This document shows positions 22,208 to 35,503 of a stretch of 64,000 nt of DNA, piece after piece. The translations under genes and the position numbers were made by a program. The notes beneath the pieces are model-generated. The model did not search any database. It saw only the letters and a program-made list of their open reading frames with translations, and was not told where the DNA came from. The DNA is from Aralia elata (taxonomy: Eukaryota; Streptophyta; Magnoliopsida; Apiales; Araliaceae), in assembly GCA_034770075.1 (NCBI GenBank), contig CM068383.1, positions 48,255,222 through 48,319,221 of the forward strand, written 5' to 3'. The first letter of the stretch is position 1. Every line of letters starts with the position of its first letter.

Positions 22208-22799
22208 ATGCCAAGGGGAAGACGTCGTCAACAAACACCAGAAGAATCAGCCAATAATGTTGGGGATCAATCCAACTCCATGCAACAATTTGTAGACCTA
22301 CTAGTTGGGGCACTACAGAATTGGACCCCGAATAATAACAATAACCCTCCGACGGCCCAAGTGGCAACCTTTAAGGATTTCAAAAGCGTGGGACCCCCTA
22401 AATTCAAAGGAACCACAAAACCCATCGAAGCCAGTCATGGATTAAAGAAATCAAAAAGGCGTTTGCAATCGCCCAAGTAGGAGATGAGCAGAAAATGATC
22501 TTCGCCACGTACATGCTGAAAGGTGAAGCTAACTTTTGGTGGGAGGCGAACCAGAACAGGGTTGGAGAAGGTGTTATATCCTGGGAGAGATTTAAAGAGG
22601 TTTTTTTTCAAAAATTATTTTCCTGTGAGTATGTAGAGTTGCATGGAGATGCGATTTTTGGAACTGAAGCAAGAAGATATGACGGTACCCCAATACGCCG
22701 CAAAGTTTAATGAACTGGCGAGATTTGCACCTCATCAGGTCGACATTGAAGAGAGAAAGACGAGGAGGTTCGAGCAGGGCCTCAAGCCATGGTTGTACA
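22208..22799 (+). pseudogene. gag: Tekay-type gag, frameshifted and truncated
   Basis: The start MPRGRRRQQTPEE is homologous to the gag at 52588 (MQQFVDLLVGAL, SVGPPKFKGTTKPIEA). A one-base deletion near 22433 shifts the frame. The retrotransposon gag core resumes at about 22495 with ATYMLKGEANFWWEANQNRV and SWERFKEVF. A second shift follows near 22615. The sequence EERKTRRFEQGLKPWLY ends abruptly at 22799 where a minus-strand LTR begins. The start codon is preceded by TTTATCAG, resembling a splice acceptor. The expected zinc knuckles and pol are not found downstream. Confidence 0.82.
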
Positions 22800-24099
22800 T
22801 GTGACGCCCCCAAATTCTCTACACTCCCTGTAGCAGATTTGGTGCTCACGTGAAACTATACAACTATAAATATTCAATAATATATGACTTCTATCTATCC
22901 AAGGTTCACAGTATCCCATAATAGGTACTAGTTCTTGCCAGAACATTATCTGTGTTTGGACACCCTCACTTGGATGTATAGATTCATATCTCATGAATAC
23001 CTCTTTCATATCGATATTCTCTATCTATCTGACATTCACAGTATTAACGATAAGATTGTTCATAGAACTGAGGGGCGCATTCCGGTAAAGATGGCACATT
23101 ACCGGCGCTCATTAAGTATAACCTCAGAGCTTATAGGACTTTCACTATCATTCAAATACCCTCATTCAGATGTATAGTTCATATAGATACTATATTTACT
23201 TATTACAACTATGCTAAACAATTTAAAGATCAGAGTATATCGCATTCGATATAATAAAGGATGATAATATATTTCATATCATTAAGTTCGGTTACATCAT
23301 TCTCAATACTAAGTTATTACAACAAAGCCTATAAAAGACTTGAATTTATTCAAAACAGTAATTAAAACTAATTAACATAGCCCTTTCCTTTGTCTGTCCC
23401 AGAAATGTCGGGATTATCATTTAAAACTGCAAAAGAAGATATATGCAAGAATGAGCTACAAATGCTCAGCAAGTTCATTTGAAAACGTAAACACAATGTG
23501 TTTGATTTGAAAGATGTCAACGATGTATTACTGAGAGTTCAGTACATGAACCATGTGTTTCAATCAGTTCTATTAGTCTTCAATGACTTAGAAAAGCTTG
23601 ATTTCGGATATCTGGTAGGGGATCAGCCTAACCAATATCCTAGGAGTATGCATATCATCCTACGATTTTATGTCAATATATAATCGACGATTTTACAACC
23701 TTACATTAAGGTATTTCATTTCTCAGTATAAGATGTCTTACCAAAATAATTTGGTTTGACATAATAATTTAAGCTCCATCAAGCAATATATGAATAATGA
23801 TTCATTTCATAAGTTATGCTGAACAAGAAACAATAACTTTGTAACAATTAATAGCAAGATGTATAATACTTGCTTAAATATAACAAGCTTAGAAGACTTG
23901 CCTTAGCATAGTACGTTAAGTTCACGCTGTTTATCAACGTTGGGTAGTTTATTTATGTCTATTCATATCAATAATAAATATTAGAATCTATAATAATACT
24001 TATCTAATTAATTTAGACAAGTTTCACGAAGGTTCGATGTCGATTCAGTATCTCGGTCGCATCATTAGAGAGCTAAACACATAGGTTGTTCAATATAAC

Positions 24100-24810
24100 T
24101 TCATTTGGAAGCTTAATTATTAGTCTAGATAATTTAATTATTATTTATAACACTTTTACAAGTTTAATATTATTTTTAAATAATTTGTATAAGCTTAGAA
24201 ATATTTATAAATAATTTTACAAGCTTAGGAATATTTTTAAATGATTTAATTATCATTTAGAACATTAATATGTTATTTAAATGATTTATTTATCATTTAG
24301 AATAATTTTAGATACTTAAAATATTATTTAAATGATTTATTTATCATTTATAATATTTTTAGAAAGATAGAATATTATTTAAATGATTTATTTTATCATT
24401 AATAATATTTTTAGAATTTATTTTATCATTTAAATGATGTAATTATTATTTATAATAATTTTTAAAACTTAGTTTAATATTTAAATAATTTAATTATCAT
24501 TTATAATATTTTCAAACACTTAGTATATTATTTAAAATAATTCATTTATTATTTATAATAATTTTGAAAAGTTAGTAATATTTTTAAATGATTTAATTAT
24601 AATTTAAACTAATTTAAATACATTAATATCATTTTTAAATTATTTATTTAATATATTTATTAAATAATCTAATATTAAATTAAATAATTATTAAAAATTT
24701 TATCAGAATATTAAAAATTATTAATTATAATTAAAAATGAATTTTAATATTTATTTATTAATTATTATCAATTATTTAATAATTATTTATAATTTATTAA
24801 TTAATTTTTA
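24100..24810. repeat. AT-rich degenerate tandem block
   Basis: The block is almost pure A/T. The phrase AAATGATTTATTTATCATTT and variants recur about every 55-65 bp (for example near 24280, 24340 and 24375). Each phrase is close to an inverted repeat (AAATGAT/ATCATTT). No coding potential is seen. Confidence 0.6.
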
Positions 24811-24817
24811 TTTAAAA

Positions 24818-24900
24818 CCGTCGCAAAAGGGCTTTAGCGACGGACTGCATATAAACTTAGTTTCTGAGAATGAGGATGAAGACTGTCGCTAAAGGTGTTC
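24818..24900. mobile_element. Possible CACTA-type subterminal remnant
   Basis: CCGTCGC (24818-24824) and GCGACGG (24837-24843) form an inverted pair, with ACTGTCGCTAAAGG following at about 24886. TTAGCGACGG-type words are common near the ends of dicot CACTA transposons. I see no CACTACAA terminus, so this is only a suggestion. Confidence 0.3.
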
Positions 24901-25101
24901 TTCATTGAAGAACAACCGGTCAATGTCGGGCAGTGACTTTTGATCCTAAATTTCTCTTTGATGCTTTGATGTTTGTGTTTAATTCTTGTTTGTAGTTATA
25001 CCTAGCATGGCAGTGTGTAACGACATATGAAAATTAAGCTAAAACAGCATCAATTGATGCTCTAACAATCCGGTCAAACTAGCATGGTCGCGGCTGTTCT
25101 T

Positions 25102-25126
25102 GAGTTTCTGGGTTACCCAGAAACTC
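25102..25126. repeat. Perfect 12-bp inverted repeat
   Basis: GAGTTTCTGGGT and ACCCAGAAACTC are separated by a single T. It would form a strong hairpin in single-stranded DNA or RNA. Confidence 0.85.
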
Positions 25127-27144
25127 ATCCAACCTTAACAGTCAACGCCTTTTAACCAAGATTTCCGGCTTAATTGGTTATTGATTATGGGTTTTGATGT
25201 TACTAGATTATTCTCTATATAGCATACAACAAGTCTAAGCAATTACTTGACATAAAACATTTTAGTTAAGCAAGATATGAGCAGTTTAAAATCCTGTTAG
25301 ACCTTGTCAGGACCACGCATGCGTGACACTCTCCGATTGCCTCCAATTACACATCAGTCCTATAAATGGCCAATTTAGACTATGCTACAGACCTCAAATT
25401 AAAAAATTAAAAAATAAAAATTCTAGGTCTACTCTTTCTCGTTCCGGATCATCTTGAATCACCTCAATCCGAGTTCATATGAGAAAGTTATGCCCATTAT
25501 ACTAAAGGAGGTCAAAACAGTCCACTCGGACACATCTGCGCCTGACACGTGTTCGGCGCAGCTGCACCCAATTTGGGCTTATGAGCGGCGCAACTGCGCC
25601 ATTCATGCAGCCCAGAATATGCAGCTGTTCTGCAGTCGCGAAAATTCGACCTCCTCTCACTCCGATTTCCATAACTCATTCTATACACGTTCAAATTAGT
25701 CCATTTCGGATTCTATGGACTTCTAATTCATGGGGCTACAACATATCAAAAATTCAGAGCTACCCATTAACATTAACATGGCCAAATCTTAGGCCAATGT
25801 ACTAACTCATGCTCTATTTTAGGTGTTCTAGGTGTTCTTCACCAAAATCATTACCAATTCTTCGTTTTTATATCTTTTTACTCCATTCCAACTAGATTAA
25901 CTTCATAACCCATGGAACTACAACATTATACCAATAAAAAAATTACACAAACACGAAATCATAGCTAATCAGTCTTCTAAAATGGTCCGAACGTCCTTGT
26001 TGTCCATTTTGTCCAAAGTTCTTCCTCCATTAAGAAAAGGTACAAATTTTCTTCATTTTTGTTCTACTTTAATGTTATTAATGGCTTATATAACCTCTTA
26101 ACGACATTATTAAACAACTTCAAACAACAACAACCAAAATCGGAGGAAAATCATTCGCGAGCTAAAAAGCTCTAAAAACCAAAAAGCTTGAAAAAACTTT
26201 ACAAAAATCAAATGAAATGGGTTAGGGTGAAAGATTTACCTCTGTAAATCCTTCCTAGAAGTTTAGAAGATTAACTAGGCCTTGCTTGGAGCTTCTTCTT
26301 CCTTCTTGGGCTCACCCGTACACTCTTCATCTTCTTCATCTTCTCTTCTTTTTCTTCATCTTCTCTCCCGAACCCTCCTTCTTTTCTTTTCTTCCTCCTA
26401 CTGCAACTCTTTTCTCTCTCTATATTATCTCTCTCTATATCTTGCTATGCTGAACAAGGAAAGGAATGGAAAAATGAAAATGGGATGGTATGGGAGAGAT
26501 AGGGTTCGGGAGGAATAAGGGAGTTGAGGGCTCAAGGCATTGTGCTCAACAATGAGCAACATTTTGTCGGCTCCTCTCTCTCCTGTCTCTCTTTTGACTG
26601 GCCAAGGCTTTTGGTTGGTCCCCCAATGGAGTAACACACCAATAATTACACTCGAATACTCCCACTTTTGTACCAAATTTACTCAATAACTCTACCCAAA
26701 AATTAAAATGGGTACTCCCATAAATTATTGGGACGCGTAAAAATAATAATTATGGGATTTGTTTATTTATTCGGAACACCCATATAATATATTTCGGATA
26801 CGAAATAAGTCTCGTTCGGCTCAAATAAAATTTCTAAAGCTTAGAAAAATTATCTCTTCGCATACACGTCTTAACGAAAATTAATAGAAATCGAAAAAGA
26901 CGAAAAAAAATATTTGGCATGAATAGTGCCTCAGGAAACGTGCCCCGTGAATAGTGATTTAGCAAATTTTCACGAAATCAATCTATTCGCTCTCACGCGA
27001 CAACAACACTTAAAACCAACACATACACATAATCCAGGTTATAAAATAACCTTAAAATACCTCTCACAAAAATAATATTTTAATATATCCCATAATATTA
27101 ATAAACTCAAATTACAAGGGTGCTCTCGATTCGTGATCGTTACA

Positions 27145-27352
27145 TTCTTCCTTCTTCCTCCTTCATCATCAGTACAACCCACTCCGAACTTAAATTCGAG
27201 TTTTTGATTTCCTTCTATACAATTATACGCTTAGTCAGTTAGTCCATACTAATTAAATTAATTAGCTTTGACTAGCTATTAGACCTCATCTCATCGCTTA
27301 ATCTATAATAAATATATAATACACATATATTTATTCTCTTGTCACATAAGTA

Positions 27353-27389
<37 letters not shown>

Positions 27390-27432
27390 ATACACATATA
27401 TTTATACTCAGCCCACTACGTCTTATAATAAG
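27145..27432 (-). mobile_element. Polypurine tract and LTR-start piece, interrupted by solo LTR
   Basis: TTCTTCCTTCTTCCTCC directly right of 27144 is a polypurine tract in the sense direction. The piece then runs through an AC/TA microsatellite (about 27353-27388) to the solo LTR and resumes at 29551-29616, ending in a second LTR terminus (TGTAACAACCCGG in sense). Two LTR starts, each with its own purine tract, therefore stand about 350 bp apart once the solo LTR is removed. Confidence 0.5.
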
Positions 27433-29550
27433 TGTCGACGCCGGGTTTTCTTCTCGCGTGTTCTTTTAGTCTTTTCCAATTTTAGCCTTTTGATTTAATG
27501 ATTTTTTTTTTTTGGAAAAGGTCGGCATTGATGTCGACGGGGTTTTGAAAGATCGCGTTTTATGATGAGCCAATTAACCAGAGTCGCCAGTTGGTATATT
27601 TGAAATGGATGTACCAACTCATCCGAGTTTCGTTTTCGTAATCGCTGGCTCATATGTGACTCCGAATTAATTGGTCTGCGAATCGAGATCCATAGAGTTC
27701 GGGGGCTTGCTTAAGTGAGGGGAAGGTGTTAGGCACCCCTCGACTTCCGTGAAACACGGTTACCGCAATCTTGATGCTTTCCTATCCTTTAATTCATGAA
27801 TGTGTATGTGTGTGTGTGTGTGTGTGTGCCTATGTGAATGTTGTGGGGAATTTGTATGAAAGAGTCATTTGGATTTTAGGGAAAATCGTGTTTTAATTTG
27901 AGAACGCTTCGGAATATCTTTTCGGTATACACGAGAAAGCTTTATTCTTTATGAGAAAGGTTTGATTTTAATTGTCCAAAACTATGAGATTTTCATTAAG
28001 CGTCGTTTTGGCAAAAACAAGAGTTTTTAAACCTTCGTCTAAATAGGAATCGAGATCTATACGTTGCTTTCATAAAATGATGGGCAATTTCTAGAATCTC
28101 TTTAACCCTATATACAACGGTTTAATAAAACGTCATTTTATTTATAAAATCATTTTGTGTGATGTTTTGGAAAACGATCTTTCTTTAGCCTTCTCGTTAG
28201 ATAGGAATCGACATTCATTAACATTTCTCAAATTTTAACCTCGTGATTCTAATATCCTACTTTGATTGATTTTATGAAAATCTTATCATTTAGCTTTGAA
28301 ATCAATTTAGTGTCATAAATCAAATCAAGCATAAACACGCGTCGGGGCTATTCATGGGCATGTAAGCCATCAAAATGTCCCCGAACGCCAACAATCACAA
28401 CTTTCACTATTTCGGGGCCTTAAGCACGATTCTCGCCTTAGCGTCGTTTTAAGGCCCAACGATTACATATTTACAATGAAAACTACGTCATTTCTACTTC
28501 TTACATCAAGATATGTCCATCATCGGATTGGGACCCCGGGGTCGCTTTCCTAGGCTCACAACCAAGTATCCACACACAAACAATCGGATATTACAAGAAA
28601 ATAACCCAACCCGGATAATCTAACAATACCAAGACATCCTAAAATAACGATTTAAAGGAATTGATACCAAATATAACACCTTGAAACAAACAAAGAAATT
28701 AATGAACGAATATCATCGGGTTATTAGGAAGAGTTTTATTCCGATGGAAACTTCACTCATAATCCCTAATTCATTGTTCAATCAATAAATTACATGAAAA
28801 ATTGCATCTAATTTGATCAAATGATATGATAGAAATTGATATCACAAAAGAGATTTCACCTTGCAATTGATATCCAAATGGATGTGAACTTGATGTATTT
28901 GAATAGAAGAAGAAATATGTGTGATACAATCAAATCACAAAAATATTGTTCCTCTCTTTTTTCTCACTTTTTCTCCTATTTTTGTTGCAAATCTAGCTAT
29001 TTTCCTCTCAATTTTCGTGCTTTGTTGCTGCTGTATCCTCCTTCTTTTCCAATTCTGCTGAACTTCCTGTATGCTGTCCGAAGCTGGGCTTAAATAGGCT
29101 GGCCAGAGCCAGCCGCAGATCTATCTGCGGCTGGCCGCAGATGGATCTGCGGCTGGCCAGCTGGCACGCCTCCCATCGCACTCAGCTGGTAGTGCTGATT
29201 TCCTGATTTCCGTGCTGGCGCACCCACTTGGCCGCAGATCTATCCGCGGCTGGCGGGCTTGACTTTCTCGATTTTCGTGCTACGCCTCGCTTTTCGTGCC
29301 GCAACGTCGGTTTTCGCTGACAGGCTCGTATTCTGCAGTCCGGGAGTTTCCGGGAGACGTGCCACCTCATTCGGAAATGCCTGCCTCGGACGGCTTTATT
29401 GTCGCGTAAACTTGGGTTGCCCAAAACATTGCGGCGGTGCCGGGCGCTTGCCCTTGTGCCCGCTCCTTTGCTCCCGCAAGTCGGTTCAATTGACGATTTC
29501 GCCCTCCTGTCATGGTTAGTAGAAGGAAACGCAAAATTTGGGTGTCTACA
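27433..29550 (-). mobile_element. Solo LTR of TGTAGACA/GTCGACA family
   Basis: The 2118-bp LTR has sense-strand ends TGTAGACACCC and GGCGTCGACA. The perfect duplication ATAAG flanks it at 27428-27432 and 29551-29555. No internal sequence remains, so LTR-LTR recombination removed it. A second copy lies at 37100-39229. It carries palindromic words around GCCGCAGATGGATCTGCGGC (29110-29158, 29233-29255). A TG-rich microsatellite lies at about 27801-27828. The open frame at 29259-29519 crosses this GC-rich part and has no domain. Confidence 0.85.
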
Positions 29551-29616
29551 ATAAGAATTTTATTTATTAAACTCTTATTATAAATATCCTTCTTGAAAAA
29601 AATCCGGGTTGTTACA
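29551..29616 (-). mobile_element. LTR-start fragment right of the solo LTR
   Basis: In sense this starts TGTAACAACCCGGATTTT and matches the LTR start at 55083 (TGTGACAACCCGAATTTT). A purine tract with the conserved TAAGAATTATGTCCTCAG-type block follows from 29617. It is the same fragment as 27145-27432, split by the solo LTR. Confidence 0.55.
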
Positions 29617-32137
29617 TTCTTCCCTTCTTATAAGAATTATGTCCTCAGAATCACAAAAACCAAACCTCTCTTACTCGGTTTTCGTCTCATTTCTTCTGAA
29701 ATTTTATCGTTGAATAATTTCAACGTATTACTATATCATAGATTTTATATCAGCTATTTAATCCATTTTCCTCAACAAACTCTCGTAGGTTTTATTTTAT
29801 AACCTTTATCAACTCAATTATATTCTAAGTAATATCCTCTCTTTTTTTTAACCCATCAATCTCCTTTTCTAAGGATCCTTGCATGCCACAATCATCATAA
29901 TAATTTAATATCATGATATACTAACTTATAAACATCCGGATATCACATTCACCCATTCTTCTAAGAATTTCGTCCTCGAAATTTCAACATATTCATCTTT
30001 GCTCATTGTATTCATCAAAACTAGGTTTCCAATTTAACCTTTACACTTTCTTATTCCAAGGATTCATTTAGAATTGTCGCATTCTACGACTACTTCTTCT
30101 TGGGGAAACTCACCTTTCCCCCAATCAGTTTCCCGAATAATAGGAACCTTCAACAATTGTTTAATAATTGTGAAGTAACTTGAACAAATAAAAAATAAAA
30201 TATTCTTTAAAAACTTTTCATAATATGCTGAGGGGCCATAAAGACCATGAACATAGAGGTTTATAGGGTATTACTGCCCACTACCGATTTCACTTATGAA
30301 AAAGATAATCTACCTCTAATGGGGGCCATAAAGACCTTGAACTTGTCCTTGGTTCACAGGTATTTCTACTAGTATCTACGGACAGAATAAAATTATACAC
30401 CAGATGATCAGCCTTTTGTACTCTGATGTTGTGCACAACATTCTATCCAAATGACTATATGCATTTGTTTGACCACCTCAGGGGTCAGTCGGGATTTTTT
30501 CGACATCGAATACCCCAATAATAGGGTTGTTTACCTCAGCTTACTACAAAATTCTGCACCATAACAATTTGGTTTAGGCATAAATTCTCAAATAATGCTT
30601 GAATAAACATATTTCAACATTTGTCTAGCCAAATCAAATAGCTTAGACTTTTATTAATAATTTGGACATCAATCGAATTATTTTAGCCAACTCAATTGGC
30701 ATACTTTTCATACTTTAAAGAAAACAAAAATCATTTTATGACTTTGTCATACTACATCATACCATAGTGGGCTGACGATCCTATGATCACATCCAACACT
30801 AGGTTAATCTGCATTGATGACTCCATCGCTTATCATTGTTACACCATATTCTATGATGCGAATGATTACATAAAATACTTTTTGATATTTTTAAATCAAA
30901 TTTGCCTAGCCGAAACTATTAGCATAGACATATGAATAATACTACTACTTTTAAAAATCATTGGTCCAATAATCTGGCCACATATATTTTTCGAAGACAC
31001 GAAAGTGCAAATATCAGCACAAAGTCAATAAATTTCAAAATCTAGCATAGCTAGAAGATTTAGAATATCCATGTCTCCTCATCAACTTCAATTTCTTCCA
31101 TTGCCCCACTATTTAATAATCCTATCTATTTCTATCATCAATGCTCATCATATTGAGAATTCACAGTTCTCAATCTACAACCTTTCTATACCCCAATATA
31201 GTTCATCAAACTTACCACACGTTATGAGTTCAGGAACTTACCACAATAATATGAGTTTAGGAGCTTGTCCTAGTAATACGTAGTCCAAGAACAAATCAAG
31301 GACTGTCCATACGTTGAGGGGCTCAAAACACACCATATGATTATGAGTCACAAACTTACCATAAGTATGAGCTTCAAGAACTCGTGCCTAAACCTAATAT
31401 TCTCTAACCATTAAATATAGATATGAGAAAACAATCACCTTCTCACCATATATATATTGATAGCACAATACAAACATTTCAACGATTATCAATGTGACAA
31501 ACTGAGTAGTCATTAAACTAAGCACAAAACCCTTGCCCATACAAAGATTTGCACAACTCAGCTATCACATGAGTCCTCATTTGAAATCCCACAAAATCAT
31601 AGTTTTCTCATTGCTCAATACGAATTTTCTTTAACCCGTATTTATCATCTCTAACTCTTCTTGAGTTTACTTCATACTATCTCATAGTAATTCTCTTTAT
31701 AGCGTCAGGCTATAATTGTTTAACAGATCATCTGTCATTTATAACTCAATCCGATCACATCGTGATCTTACTCTACAATCGTTTTACATTACGATCTTCC
31801 TTATCCTACGATCGTTTCATTCTACGATCTTCTGTACTCTTCTCTTTAATCATAATATATGGTTTTATTGCATTTTTGTCTGATAGACCTCGTCTATTTA
31901 TCAACCCTTGTCATTTTTATCACTGGAGTCAGGTAACTCCTAATTCTCATCTTTTATAACTCTTCAAGATTCTTCTTTGAATCGTCTCATATATATCTCA
32001 ACTCTTACTATGAATTTTTTTCTAAATTCATTTACTATCAATTAAACTCTATTTGAGTTTATTCTTTATCATCCTCTCTACGGTTATAGCCTAAGGTACC
32101 CATACCTAAGGTTTATAACCTATCAGCTTTGATACCA
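29617..32137 (-). mobile_element. Internal remnant of minus-strand Tekay element, non-coding
   Basis: The right edge is a primer site (32126-32137, RC TGGTATCAAAGC). The left edge is a polypurine tract with the TTATAAGAATTATGTCC block. A second tract-LTR junction lies at 29947/29948. Between them are 5' leader sequences (about 31240-31400, matching 60253-60390 and 46931-47060 in the opposite orientation), an LTR-like stretch (about 30200-30900) with the hairpin CCCC-AATAATA-GGG at 30513-30526, and repeated TCTACGATC words near 31750-31830. No gag or pol can be read. It is a deleted derivative with possible further nesting. Confidence 0.5.
32126..32137 (-). other. Primer-binding site, initiator-Met type, minus strand
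   Basis: In sense this reads TGGTATCAAAGC, two bases beyond the LTR end TGTAAC/GTTACA at 32140. The variant base is the same as at 21035-21046. Confidence 0.75.
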
Positions 32138-32139
32138 AT

Positions 32140-32420
32140 TGTAACGCCCCCGAAATTCGGGTCTTACCTTAAACCCGGGTCCGGTGCATCACGGTACTAC
32201 CCATATAACACGAGCTTATTACATTAATGCAATTAAAATAATATTACAGCATATCCTAATCTAATCCCAGGTTTGAAGACCTTTAATAATATACTTATGA
32301 TCAAGGTTAAATAAATACCATGATTCTTTACAATATCTCATGTGTGAACGCAAGGTTCAGATTCTGACTTTAGTCAATTCCTGAATATTCGCAAAGTTAT
32401 TCAATACATTTGTTATATAA
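32140..32420 (-). mobile_element. Tekay-type LTR fragment (3' part), minus strand
   Basis: On the plus strand it begins TGTAACGCCCCCGAAATT, directly beside the primer site, so it belonged to the 5' LTR of the element on its left. It is cut at 32420 by a second LTR. The rest is not recognisable in the window. Confidence 0.65.
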
Positions 32421-35400
32421 TGTGGGACGCCCCCAAATCCATGTAACATCAAACACAGGATTCGGTGCTCACGAAACAGCAACATAACATCTAACTAATT
32501 AAACTTTCTAAATAAAAACCAAAGATAAAGAAGTAATCGGTAATAAACCTCAATATAAATCTATCCATAATCCTAGGTTACAAAACCTTAAACTTAGCGT
32601 TCCTCGCTATGTTACATCAATGCGGAAAAAAAAAACTTATACAAGAAATAACTTTCATCACTTCATCTTGGTCTTTCCCTTGTCCTTGCCCGAGCCCTCA
32701 GCCTTCTCACCCTTAACTGAGAAAGTTAAATAAGAATGAGCACAAATTGCCTAGCAAGTATAACGGGTAACTCGACAAATTCATCACGAATAAAGATAAC
32801 TGATTTGTAGATGCTCAATAAAGTAAAGAGTCAACAAGAGATAAGTATGAACATTCAAGATAAGAGGTTTAGATTTCAATAGCATACTAAGGGGTGTTAA
32901 ATACCCAGAACATAATTTTATTTCATCAAAAACCATCAGAAGTTTATATCAATCAGATAGATTGTAAAACCTTCTCCGCAAGTACTCCAGGTGATCAGCC
33001 TTTCGTACCCTACATTGTGCACAAGTATGAAATTTAGACGCGTAAGCGTAAATGGGACTATATGCCCGGCATCAGTTTTACCCCGTTATTCGGGTTGTTC
33101 ATCTTAGTATTCATGCAGAACCGCACCAAAACAATTTGGATTGGTAAACCTTAAGTAGCTACAATGAAATTGAATCATTCAATAAATTATCGTTATGCAT
33201 CAATAGTATCTAGCCGAAACAAGTGACTAGAACGCATTCTCAAAAGCAGTTCACAAATATTTAAGAATTTATAAACAACTGAAATTTCAATGGAGTTGTC
33301 ATCAATATAGCTTGCACAATTTGTAAGTTTGTATGAAATATAGCTTGCATTATAAGGAACTTGTACACAATAATAGGTAGCGCAAGTTAGGTACTTACGA
33401 TCGCTGCAATAAAGTGGATAAAGGTTAAGATACTTGCCTTTCGCGTAGTTTACGATTAGCGTTTAACTTTACTGCAAGTATCCTATATACATTCATATAC
33501 AAATATTCATTAGTCACTCATTCACAATAACCGGTTTTCATACTATACTCAATCACTACTTAACTAATTCAACTACTTCATGATAAAGGATGTGTTTTAC
33601 CAACATTCATTAAACCATATATACCATGCAAACAATTCATTATATCTCAAAAATAGTTGTTTTTGTTTTGATTTCAAAGGTTCCATTTGCAAAAAAAATC
33701 TGTTTAAACCTTGATTCAACATATTCGTAACGTACTTAGACGATACCAACATACCACTTGGCATTTAATAAAGCTTATAAGAAGGTAACACACTTGTATC
33801 ATGCTCTACATCACAAACAAAACATCTTGGTCTCTCTGCAGCACGGCGCGACCGCGTTGCCTTTATGCTTGGGAGTGGAGCGACCGCGCTACTCCCTTCC
33901 AGGCTCAGAACTGAGCTTTTCAATGCTCGGTTCACATTCTAGCATACTAGGGTCTTGGCACACCACAATTAGCAATTATACATACTGATATGAAGGCTTA
34001 AACTAATCTAAATCCATGCATTCGACATTTAACAAATCACTACTTAAATTTAAGATAATGTTTCTTAAAAATTTCCAAATCATGGCTCACGGTTAAATTT
34101 TGTGATAACACGCTGGTAATACATCTTAAAACACATTCAAGGCTTATTCATGTCCATTACACAAGATTAGTTGAGTTAGAGAAGCTAAGCAATTAAAAGG
34201 AGATTTCCAGGTCTGACACAGGTGCGGCGCGGTCGCGCCCTATTTGACCTTGGTACCAGCGCGGCCGCGCTGGTACTCAGACACAGGTACTGAAGTCTGC
34301 TGCGAACCAAACTTTTAGCAACCCATGTAATCCCAATTTGAACACACCCAGACATTGTAACTTACCCAAAGCAACATAATTTGAGTACTAGACTATCTTA
34401 ATAACACCAACAATTTCATTAGCAAATTTAGAGCCTCTAAACTCGACTTTCTTACAAATTAAACTCATTTTAGCAAATTAACCAACATGATTAGCACCTC
34501 TTGACTGAATTCATAGCAAATAAGACATGATTAGACTTAGAATTACATGCTTTAATAATCTACCATCATCAGTTATCAACAACATGGCAATACAACCCAA
34601 ACAAATCATATAGCATGCTTATTCATACATTTCTCACTATTTTTCCTATGAAAATAAAATGGGTTTAAGAATTACCTCTTGGATGAAATTCCTTATTCAC
34701 TTAGTCCTCTTAATCCTTCTGATTCGATCACTTGATTCTCTGCAACTCCAGAACAACTCAAATCCTCACTCTCTCTCACTCTTGCTCTCAATTTTCTCAC
34801 AATCTTCTTCTTTCTTGGGTGAAATGTTAACAAATGGAAGAATTGTGTGAAGAGTATATAAAGATGATGGTAACATCTGATTTCCTTGTCCCTCCACCTT
34901 CAGTCATCAATTGCAAGGATTAAAGGAGAATGGGGGTTAGGAATTGAAATGGTTTTTAGAACTAAAGCAATGTGTAACTTCCTCCTTTTGATTTCTTGAT
35001 AAATCAAGCGTATAACCCCTCATTTAGTCCCAATTTGTTAGTCACATAAGTCCCTCCAAATTCAGCTGATGCATTTTAATTAATAAAAGATTATTTTAAT
35101 CCATTAATCAATTTAATAAGCCATTTGACCATTTTGCCCTCCGAAATCCACATTTTTGATATTATAGTCGATTCCTAATAAAATCGACGTTCCGAACTCA
35201 AATCCGCTGTCCGTTTCACCAATTTCCACTCCGAAAACAATTTGAGTTCTAGCTTCATTCTTGTGTTTAATACAATTATTATCTACCTAGTCAATAAGCA
35301 AATAATTACATTAATCTAACTCAACTATTCAAATACATCTCATCACATAATCCAATTACTTATATATATATATATATATATATGCATATATATATATATA

Positions 35401-35503
35401 TATACATAACATATACACATATAATTATTTAAACACACAAAAGATTCGCATAGAATTCAATTCATTAAATACACTACGATGTATATTGATCTCGGGCATT
35501 ACA
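32421..35503 (-). mobile_element. Tekay-type 3' LTR, minus strand
   Basis: The 3083-bp LTR starts TGTGGGACGCCCCC and ends GGGCATTACA on the plus strand. A polypurine tract and integrase with chromodomain adjoin it on the right, which makes it the 3' LTR of that element. It has the CCCCGTTATTCGGG hairpin (33081-33094), GATCAGCCTTTCGTACC (about 32996), GC words at 33841-33890 and 34224-34276, and a TA microsatellite (35360-35404). The GC word at 34253-34276 extends to a perfect 24-bp palindrome. Open frames such as 33758-33988 have no domain. Confidence 0.82.
34224..34276. repeat. GC-rich words with a 24-bp perfect palindrome
   Basis: GCGGCGCGGTCGCGCC is followed at 34253-34276 by a perfect palindrome centred on GCGCGGCCGCGC and extended on each side by GTACCA/TGGTAC. 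It is the same core word as in the Athila LTRs. Confidence 0.85.

Larger units (their letters stand above)
22800..27144 (-). mobile_element. Tekay-type 3' LTR, minus strand, with internal insertions
   Basis: On the plus strand it begins TGTGACGCCCCC and ends GATCGTTACA. A polypurine tract follows on the right, so it is the 3' LTR of a minus-strand element. The right part (about 25320-27144) matches the LTR at 61920-63787, including module copy 25421-25496, words with GGCGCAACTGCGCC (25585-25600) and the GTGAATAGTG pair near 26925-26960. At about 4.3 kb it is longer than its relatives (3.1-3.4 kb), probably because of the AT-rich block and other material at about 24100-25320. Short open frames such as 26282-26518 fall in its pyrimidine-rich stretch. 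Confidence 0.7.

Noticed and set aside
29182..29519. Open frames on both strands in the GC-rich part of the solo LTR
   Set aside because: They follow local GC content and palindromic words; the counterpart in the sister LTR at 38756-39089 is not conserved as protein.
32533..32760. Possible host gene fragment with basic residues
   Set aside because: It is LTR sequence shared with 20700-20880 in the opposite orientation, with no intact frame.
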